Below, one piece after another: positions 21,052 through 25,065 of a stretch of DNA of 25,065 bases. The notes beneath the pieces are model-generated. The model had not been told where the DNA came from. It saw only the letters and a program-made list of their open reading frames with translations, and did not search any database. Each line of letters opens with the position of its first letter. Positions within the stretch are counted from its first letter, which is position 1. The position numbers and the translations under genes are program-made. This stretch comes from a virus: IMG/VR virus record IMGVR_UViG_3300040811_000379, positions 1-25,065 of that record, one strand, 5' to 3'.

Positions 21052-21080
21052 AGTATAAGCTCAAACAAATACAATGTCAA
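21052..21080 (-). promoter_or_regulatory. Sigma70-type promoter for the 21015-17204 unit
   Basis: TTGACA (21080-21075), 17-bp spacer and TATACT (21057-21052) on the minus strand; start near 21045. A CTAAT/ATTAG inverted repeat (21041-21053) overlaps the -10 element. Confidence 0.8.
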
Positions 21081-21086
21081 GTACTA

Positions 21087-22502
21087 TTAATCCAAAACTA
21101 GAGTAAATCCTGGAAGATTGTTGCCCGGAATATGGCTTGGTGCGTGATATTGGAATGCGTAATTCAATTTGTCAAACGGTGTTTGTTTGATTGTTATCTT
21201 ACCATCTTGTGTAATATCTACTTTAGCAAGACTTGCCTTTACGTTTCCTAAAATACGTTTAATTAGAGCACTGTATTTTTCACTCTTTTCTAACTTTTTA
21301 GCATCAGCTAAGAAACTAGTGCCTAGCACATATGTTAAAATATTTGCGCCAGCAGTACCTTTGTCTGCGTCCCAACTAGGCTTTCCTGCTTGTTTTACTT
21401 TAGGTTGCTTGTCAGTCATACCCATATAGTATTGGTAGTCTGCAGGGAGTCCGTTTGGACGATCCTTGTCTTTAATTTTATAGTTTCCAGCAACACTTAC
21501 AGGATAAATTGTTTTTAAGAATTCTCCGTAGTCGTCAAACTTATCACTGAACTCAGCTAAGTCCCCGTAAGTAAAATCTTGTTTGCCTACTAGGTCTGCA
21601 AGTTTTTGATGTTCAAGTGTATTAACTGCGGCACTGGCTGCAATAATTTTATCAATGTTCTTACCTTCAGTATCGACAAAAGTTCTAAAGAATTTATGAA
21701 TGTCTTCTTCGTCTCTAGTTAAAACAACTTCACTGTTTTGTATACCATCGTGGAACTTGTCCATATACTGTTTGATAGCTCTAAAACTAGTTCCGCTACC
21801 GCTTGCACTTTTTACACTGATAGGTTGTCCGTTAATTTCAACGTCTGCTAACATTGCATTGCCTGCTGGAAAAACAATGTCGTCTTGTTCATCTGAAAGT
21901 ATTAGAGGAGTTAAGATCTCACCAAAGTCAATACCTGTAATACGAATAGTATCAGGATCTAACAATTCCATAACTTCTGCATCAACTGCTGGACGTTTGC
22001 CTACTGCTACCTCTACTAACTCTAGTAAAAACTGCTGTAGCACTTCGTCTTGTACTGCTGTAGGAATGTTCTTTTGAAGTGCGGCTGCAAGACTTGCTTT
22101 GTTATATACACTATCACCTAGTCCTAGTTTAGCAGGAATAAGTTGTTTTTGTGCAACTTTGGTATCGCCCTTTAAGTTACTAAGTGCGTAAATAGTCTTC
22201 CCTGCAAGCTGTTCAACATTGTAACCGTCTGGAAATGTAATTGCAAATTCTGTAAACTTGCCAGACAAATTTGGAATATTGTCATAGTGCATATCAGCAC
22301 CCATTTGCTTAACAGCATTTTGTATATCTTGTACACTGTTTTCAATACGAATGTGACGTTGTTTAGATATACGAGCAGTCTTTGGGTCTTTTGCTTTAAG
22401 ACCTACTGAACGCAAATGCTCTGCGGCAATTTTATATGTTTGTGAATCAAGGCTAGGTGCCGCCATCTCTATATATCTCATACTATATTTATTTTCAATC
22501 AT
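21087..22502 (-). CDS. Large unknown protein, possible PD-(D/E)xK-like nuclease fold
   Basis: The 471-aa protein overlaps the end of the SprT-like gene by 8 bp. Starts at 22502, 22481 or 22466 are all possible; none has a strong ribosome site. It lacks membrane segments. The best clue is around residues 200-245: GIDFGEILTPLILSDEQ, then FPAGNAMLADVEINGQPISV and KSASGSGTSFRAIKQYMD. The acidic-then-hydrophobic-VKS pattern with ADVE recalls restriction-endonuclease-like folds, but the usual ExK is replaced by S-V-K, so activity is doubtful. An AATAAATA late-like box lies at 22493-22486. Function otherwise unknown. Confidence 0.7.
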   Translation of the reverse strand: MIENKYSMRYIEMAAPSLDSQTYKIAAEHLRSVGLKAKDPKTARISKQRHIRIENSVQDIQNAVKQMGADMHYDNIPNLSGKFTEFAITFPDGYNVEQLAGKTIYALSNLKGDTKVAQKQLIPAKLGLGDSVYNKASLAAALQKNIPTAVQDEVLQQFLLELVEVAVGKRPAVDAEVMELLDPDTIRITGIDFGEILTPLILSDEQDDIVFPAGNAMLADVEINGQPISVKSASGSGTSFRAIKQYMDKFHDGIQNSEVVLTRDEEDIHKFFRTFVDTEGKNIDKIIAASAAVNTLEHQKLADLVGKQDFTYGDLAEFSDKFDDYGEFLKTIYPVSVAGNYKIKDKDRPNGLPADYQYYMGMTDKQPKVKQAGKPSWDADKGTAGANILTYVLGTSFLADAKKLEKSEKYSALIKRILGNVKASLAKVDITQDGKITIKQTPFDKLNYAFQYHAPSHIPGNNLPGFTLVLD

Positions 22503-22974
22503 CCCAGGTCCACTTTTGATGTCCTAAACGTTCTTGTTCTGCCCAACGAATGAACAATCCGTGCTCTCTACCGTGTGCTTCAATTTCCCAAGGTGTGTCC
22601 CAATAGTCTATGTTATTGCTGACCCACTTACCTTGCCAACGATGTTTTGCAATACGTGAACCTTCGTACAACTCGCCTCGTGCGTACTGCTTAACGTGTA
22701 CCATTTCGTGTGCAACTGTTTGCAACAATTTACGCATAGGCAATTCTTTGTGGATTTCTAATTCGAATTCTCTTGGACGGTCTAAACGTTCTGCGCCACC
22801 ATCTGGATCTGCGCTACAATAACCATATGCATCAGATTTGATGTTTACTAGTTTGACCCTTACCTCAAGAGCATTCATACGAGGCATAAGTTTTTGGATG
22901 CAAAAGTCAACAACGCTCTTGACCCGCTTGCGCTGTCTTAATGAACCGCCTGTTACTGTTACTATAGATGTCAT
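22495..22974 (-). CDS. SprT-like zinc metalloprotease
   Basis: The 159-aa protein has the zinc motif HEMVH in LLQTVAHEMVHVKQYARGEL (about 84-103). A downstream WDTPWEIEAHGRE probably supplies the third ligand, as in SprT/minigluzincin-type proteases. The N-terminal part contains basic residues (LRQRKRVKSVVDFCI). SprT-family proteases act on DNA-protein crosslinks or other targets in cells; the phage substrate is unknown. The ribosome site is AGGAG, and a TTGACA-17-TATTAT promoter with a palindrome over its -10 element precedes it. Confidence 0.85.
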   Translation of the reverse strand: MTSIVTVTGGSLRQRKRVKSVVDFCIQKLMPRMNALEVRVKLVNIKSDAYGYCSADPDGGAERLDRPREFELEIHKELPMRKLLQTVAHEMVHVKQYARGELYEGSRIAKHRWQGKWVSNNIDYWDTPWEIEAHGREHGLFIRWAEQERLGHQKWTWDD

Positions 22975-22988
22975 TGAACTACTCCTAA

Positions 22989-23030
22989 GCTGTATATGTA
23001 TATAATACAGCCTATCGCTAGGATTGTCAA
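22989..23030 (-). promoter_or_regulatory. Sigma70-type promoter with a palindrome over the -10
   Basis: TTGACA (23030-23025), 17-bp spacer and TATTAT (23007-23002) on the minus strand. A 7-bp inverted repeat GCTGTAT/ATACAGC (22989-22995 with 23005-23011) spans the -10 element and start site, a typical operator position; as RNA it would form a 5' hairpin only in part. Confidence 0.7.
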
Positions 23031-23043
23031 GTTATTTGGTAAA

Positions 23044-23262
23044 TTAAAGTCGGTAGACTACACGGCCTTTGTCCAAATCATATGGACTCATTTCTACTTT
23101 TACACGATCGCCTGCTATAATTCTTATTCTAAATTGGCGCATTTTCCCTCCGGTATACGCCGTAATTATATGTCCATTGTCTAGTTCAACTCTGAACATT
23201 TGATTGGGTAACAGATCTGTTACTTTACCCTCTAGCTCTAAGAGCCCTTTGTCTTTACTCAA
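23044..23262 (-). CDS. infA: Translation initiation factor IF-1
   Basis: The 72-aa product is a full-length IF-1. [20 protein letters not shown] and [20 protein letters not shown] correspond to the OB-fold strands of cellular IF-1 (E. coli: LPNTMFRVELENGHVVTAH, GKMRKNYIRIL). [17 protein letters not shown] matches the end. IF-1 binds the ribosomal A site during initiation. The start is a TTG with a strong AGGAG 6 bp upstream, two bases after the stop of the AbrB-like gene. It lies in an operon with oxygenase-like and AbrB-like genes. A phage IF-1 could favour viral mRNAs or replace the host factor, which is inference. Confidence 0.95.
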   Translation of the reverse strand: MSKDKGLLELEGKVTDLLPNQMFRVELDNGHIITAYTGGKMRQFRIRIIAGDRVKVEMSPYDLDKGRVVYRL

Positions 23263-23264
23263 TT

Positions 23265-23480
23265 TTACTCCTTGTTTTTAGCATCATACTCTTCCTGAGT
23301 AATCTTCTCAATAATAATACTGCCCTGGTCTCCCCATAGCACTCTAATTGGATCACCTTCTTTTAATCCAACTTCGTCCCGAATCTCTTTTGGAATGTTC
23401 ATAATAACATTTTCCGGATCTTCTGGGATATCCTCAAAGATATCTTCTACTTTAAATTCCCAAGTTTTTTGTTCTGTCAT
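23265..23480 (-). CDS. AbrB/MazE-like swapped-hairpin protein
   Basis: The 71-aa protein contains [20 protein letters not shown] followed by [17 protein letters not shown] (about 24-60). This is the SpoVT-AbrB swapped-hairpin pattern (IPKEIRDxxGLKEGD). Such proteins form dimers that bind DNA, as transition regulators or antitoxins. No toxin gene is adjacent, so regulation is more likely than addiction. Its ATG directly follows the stop of the oxygenase-like gene, and IF-1 starts two bases after its own stop. AT-rich palindromes at 24151-24183 and 22989-23011 are possible targets, untested. Confidence 0.85.
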   Translation of the reverse strand: MTEQKTWEFKVEDIFEDIPEDPENVIMNIPKEIRDEVGLKEGDPIRVLWGDQGSIIIEKITQEEYDAKNKE

Positions 23481-24023
23481 TTAATACTCCATATCGGCTG
23501 CTACAATAAACCGATCTTTTTCTGATTGTAAGATCCCCGGACGATGCCATTCCTTGCCCGGCCATATAATCCAGTTGCCTATCCTTGCTTCTGCAAAATG
23601 AAATGACTCTGGATCGTTTACACCATTTGGTGCAAATTCTGTTCCTGCTGTTTGTAAGTTTACGCCTTCAGGTAAACGTAAATAAAATACTCCGCTTAAC
23701 ACTTGTGCGTCTGGTCGAATATGATTGTGCCAATAGCTGTCTCTGTTTTCTTCTGTGCGTAGAGATGTCATATATCCCCAACTTTTAACAGAACGTATTT
23801 GAACTTCTTTTTGCATATATGCAAAACAACTCCAAATAAAACTCATTTTTAAATTAGTCCATTGTTGGCCCGGTAAAGTAAAAATGTTTATATTGGTTTG
23901 ATAGGGTGGACTGTTGTGCCAAAATCTTCCTGAAGCAACAGTATCTTTAATATCTCTTGCACAACGGTCTCTTGACTCGCTGTTAATAAGAGAAGTCCAG
24001 TCATAGTACTTGTAATCAATCAT
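23481..24023 (-). CDS. Putative 2OG-Fe(II) oxygenase-like protein
   Basis: The 180-aa protein has SVKSWGYMTSLRTEENRDSY, then WHNHIRPDAQVLSGVFYLRL, and later IGNWIIWPGKEWHRPGI and DRFIVAADMEY. This matches the phage oxygenase pattern: HNHxRP-SGVFYL strand, W-P-x-x-x-W-H, then Arg. Candidate ligands are histidines of WHNH and EWHRP. The promoter's -10 element ends 7 bp before the ATG and no ribosome site is present, as for the similar gene at 4579. It begins 44 bp after the PqqA-like peptide gene and heads the operon with the AbrB-like protein and IF-1. Substrate unknown; action on the small peptide is only a speculation. Confidence 0.78.
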   Translation of the reverse strand: MIDYKYYDWTSLINSESRDRCARDIKDTVASGRFWHNSPPYQTNINIFTLPGQQWTNLKMSFIWSCFAYMQKEVQIRSVKSWGYMTSLRTEENRDSYWHNHIRPDAQVLSGVFYLRLPEGVNLQTAGTEFAPNGVNDPESFHFAEARIGNWIIWPGKEWHRPGILQSEKDRFIVAADMEY

Positions 24024-24029
24024 AATTAT

Positions 24030-24058
24030 ATAGTAACAGACTGGACTTCATTTGTCAA
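24030..24058 (-). promoter_or_regulatory. Sigma70-type promoter, likely leaderless start
   Basis: TTGACA (24058-24053), 17-bp spacer and TACTAT (24035-24030) on the minus strand; RNA would begin at or next to the ATG at 24023. An overlapping TATAAT (24030-24025) is less well spaced. Confidence 0.65.
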
Positions 24059-24067
24059 CCTATTTCC

Positions 24068-24139
24068 TTACTTATTCATTACATACATTGTAACTTCAAA
24101 GCCGAAACGCATTTCTGTGTATGACGGTTTAGTCCACAT
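24068..24139 (-). CDS. pqqA: PqqA-like 23-aa peptide (PQQ precursor family)
   Basis: Read by hand: ATG at 24139, stop TAA at 24070-24068, with AAGGAG 7 bp before the ATG. The 23 residues begin MWTKPSYTEMRFG and continue FEVTMYVMNK. From memory the Klebsiella PqqA is also 23 aa, starts MWKKPAF and has the same GLEVTLY register. The Glu (15) and Tyr (19) of ExxxY, which are joined to make the cofactor pyrroloquinoline quinone, are at the same positions. No pqqB-E gene is in the window, so processing would need host enzymes or genes elsewhere. The next gene is an Fe(II) oxygenase-like protein. Identity by pattern is strong; function in a virus is inference. Confidence 0.85.
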   Translation of the reverse strand: MWTKPSYTEMRFGFEVTMYVMNK

Positions 24140-24150
24140 ATTATATCTCC

Positions 24151-24183
24151 TTAAATATTAAAAAATACTGCATTAATATTTAA
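24151..24183 (-). repeat. 11-bp perfect inverted repeat upstream of the PqqA-like gene
   Basis: Arms TTAAATATTAA (24151-24161) and TTAATATTTAA (24173-24183) are separated by 11 bp. In the mRNA the 3' arm would overlap the first bases of the AAGGAG ribosome site. It could be a hairpin that limits ribosome access or an operator. The distal arm also resembles a late-promoter core (TTAAATA). Confidence 0.6.
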
Positions 24184-24222
24184 ACACAATAATGAACAAA
24201 AGTCATACGTAAAATCATTAAA

Positions 24223-24780
24223 TTATGCTAATTCTTTTTTCTTAGACGTTTCAAAATATTTAATAATATTTTCTGGTGCAGTTTCACCGTACGGATCATC
24301 ATCCTTTTCGGATGGCTCTGGCTCAATAAAACCTTTTACAACTACGCCATCTTCGATGATAGCTGCAAAACGTCTCGAACGCTTACCGTAGCCTACTGCA
24401 CTCATATCAACAAACATACCTAAACTATCAGCAAGTTCGCCGTTTCCGTCTGGAATAACTTTTACGTTTTTAATGTTCAAATAATCTGCCCAAGCATTCA
24501 TTACAAAACCATCATTTACTGATGATACGTAGATTTCGTCCACATTGTATCTATCGCAAATTTCGTGATATAGTTCTTCAAAACCGGGTAATTGATAAGT
24601 TGAACAAGTTGGTGTGTATGCGCCTGGCAGGCTGAATACAATCACTCGCTTGCCACCGAATAACTCTTCAGTGGTTGTAGGAACCCACTCTCCGCCAATC
24701 GGACAGCCTCCTTCTTCAGGTGCTTCATCACCTTCTCTGTACATAAATGTAATTTCTGGAATTACTTTGCCGTCAATCAT
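24223..24780 (-). CDS. Peroxiredoxin (Prx5/AhpC-TSA superfamily)
   Basis: The 185-aa protein contains FSLPGAYTPTCSTYQLPGFE (about 49-68), the peroxidatic site with PxxxTxxC, and VSSVNDGFVMNAWADYL. RRFAAIIEDGVVVKGFIEPE follows near the C-terminus. These are features of the Prx5-type group, which reduces peroxides through the peroxidatic cysteine. An extra N-terminal segment EEGGCPIGGEWVPT precedes it and holds a further cysteine. It would protect the infected cell from oxidative stress, which is inference. The ribosome site AAGGAG is strong. A hairpin terminator and a promoter lie in its upstream region. Confidence 0.92.
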   Translation of the reverse strand: MIDGKVIPEITFMYREGDEAPEEGGCPIGGEWVPTTTEELFGGKRVIVFSLPGAYTPTCSTYQLPGFEELYHEICDRYNVDEIYVSSVNDGFVMNAWADYLNIKNVKVIPDGNGELADSLGMFVDMSAVGYGKRSRRFAAIIEDGVVVKGFIEPEPSEKDDDPYGETAPENIIKYFETSKKKELA

Positions 24781-24809
24781 AATAGTTCTCCTTGTGTGTG
24801 TCTAGCAAT

Positions 24810-24837
24810 AAAAAAGGCAGACGAATTCAATGTCTGC
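24810..24837 (-). terminator. Intrinsic terminator-like hairpin upstream of peroxiredoxin
   Basis: Minus-strand RNA: GCAGAC/GTCTGC stem (24837-24832 with 24822-24817), 9-nt loop, then a C and six U. It probably ends transcripts of the hydrolase gene at 24878, but it also lies directly downstream of a promoter start site. Confidence 0.8.
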
Positions 24838-24846
24838 ACGTTTTTA

Positions 24847-24874
24847 ATTATACAGTATTTAACTTAAAAGTCAA
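24847..24874 (-). promoter_or_regulatory. Sigma70-type promoter for peroxiredoxin
   Basis: TTGACT (24874-24869), 16-bp spacer and TATAAT (24852-24847) on the minus strand. RNA would start near 24840, about 3 nt before the terminator-like hairpin, which would then be a 5' hairpin on the mRNA. Confidence 0.7.
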
Positions 24875-24877
24875 CCA

Positions 24878-25065
24878 TTAAATTGGTTTTTGACGTCTTA
24901 TACCTAAACTTTTATTTGATCTATACAATACTATGCTGACTTTGTTGCGCTGGTTGCCTCCTAATATCCAATAATATTCTCTACCATTTACAATTTGTGT
25001 TCTCAAATAAAATCCAACGTGACCTTGCCAACCTTCAGTACCTCTAGGAAATACAACTATGTCAC
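24878..25065 (-). CDS. C-terminal part of a CHAP/TIGR02594-like hydrolase, start beyond the window
   Basis: Read by hand from the right edge: 61 codons plus the stop at 24880-24878. The visible part includes DIVVFPRGTEGWQGHVGFYL, RTQIVNGREYYWILGGNQRN, KVSIVLYRSNKSLGIRR and QKPI. GHVGFY-(x)n-LGGNQxxxVxI-(x)n-LGxRR is the end of the TIGR02594/NlpC-P60-CHAP-like proteins, many of which cut cell-wall peptides; GHV holds the active-site histidine. In a phage it would be an endolysin or a virion-associated lysin. The N-terminus with the catalytic cysteine is outside the window. Confidence 0.8.
   Translation of the reverse strand, partial: DIVVFPRGTEGWQGHVGFYLRTQIVNGREYYWILGGNQRNKVSIVLYRSNKSLGIRRQKPI

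Noticed and set aside
23265-23480. Toxin-antitoxin pair centred on the AbrB/MazE-like protein.
   Set aside because: The neighbours are IF-1 and an oxygenase-like protein; no toxin-sized gene of a known family is adjacent.
1-25065. CRISPR arrays, insertion sequences and integrase/attachment sites.
   Set aside because: No regularly spaced repeats, transposase-like proteins or integrase motifs were seen on either strand.

Overview
The window looks like part of the genome of a T4-like marine myovirus. The evidence is a type II topoisomerase pair of T4 gp39/gp52 type, a T4-type ATP-dependent DNA ligase, tail-fibre-like structural genes, T4-like late promoters (TAAATA cores), compact overlapping genes, AT-rich sequence and eight tRNA genes. 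Nearly everything is on the minus strand, so the genes are read from high to low coordinates; only two small genes (1632-1919 and 2470-2715) are on the plus strand. The host cannot be read directly. A PqqA-like peptide, an A-type Fe-S carrier, peroxiredoxin, IF-1 and ClpP suggest an aerobic marine proteobacterium, possibly one that makes or uses PQQ.

Layout from the right (transcription order). An incomplete lysis-type hydrolase ends at 24878. Then come peroxiredoxin, a 23-aa PqqA-like peptide, and a 2OG-Fe(II)-oxygenase-like / AbrB-like / IF-1 operon (24023-23044). Next are a SprT-like metalloprotease with a large unknown protein (22974-21087), and a long unit of small unknown genes ending in ClpP and an SH3-barrel-like protein (21015-17204). 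A HAD phosphatase, a second oxygenase-like protein and a glycine-zipper exported protein follow, leading into a mixed tRNA/small-gene cluster (Arg, Ser, Gly, Thr, Leu; 17145-14090). A separate tRNA unit (Trp, Cys, Ile-like; 14072-13634) comes next, then phosphoesterase/unknown/ligase (13558-11454) and topoisomerase (11128-8011). The left part holds tail-fibre-like genes, sugar-enzyme-like genes, QueD, UvdE, an IscA-like protein and small late genes.

Two classes of promoter are visible. Eleven listed sites match TTGAC(A/T)-16/17-TATAAT-like sigma70 promoters and sit before replication, metabolic and tRNA units. GATAAATA, TATAAATA or CTAAATA boxes sit before structural or small late genes.

The most striking item is 13882-14072. 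A sigma70 promoter, a Shine-Dalgarno site and a 22-codon leader ORF carry the codon run AUA-AUA-UGC-UGG-UGC. They are followed by mutually exclusive RNA pairings (1:2, 2:3 and 3:4) and an intrinsic terminator. Immediately after come tRNA genes for Trp(CCA), Cys(GCA) and an Ile-like(UAU) species, exactly the tRNAs that read those leader codons. This is the architecture of ribosome-mediated attenuation, here apparently controlling viral tRNA genes. The second notable item is the PqqA-like peptide at 24068-24139.
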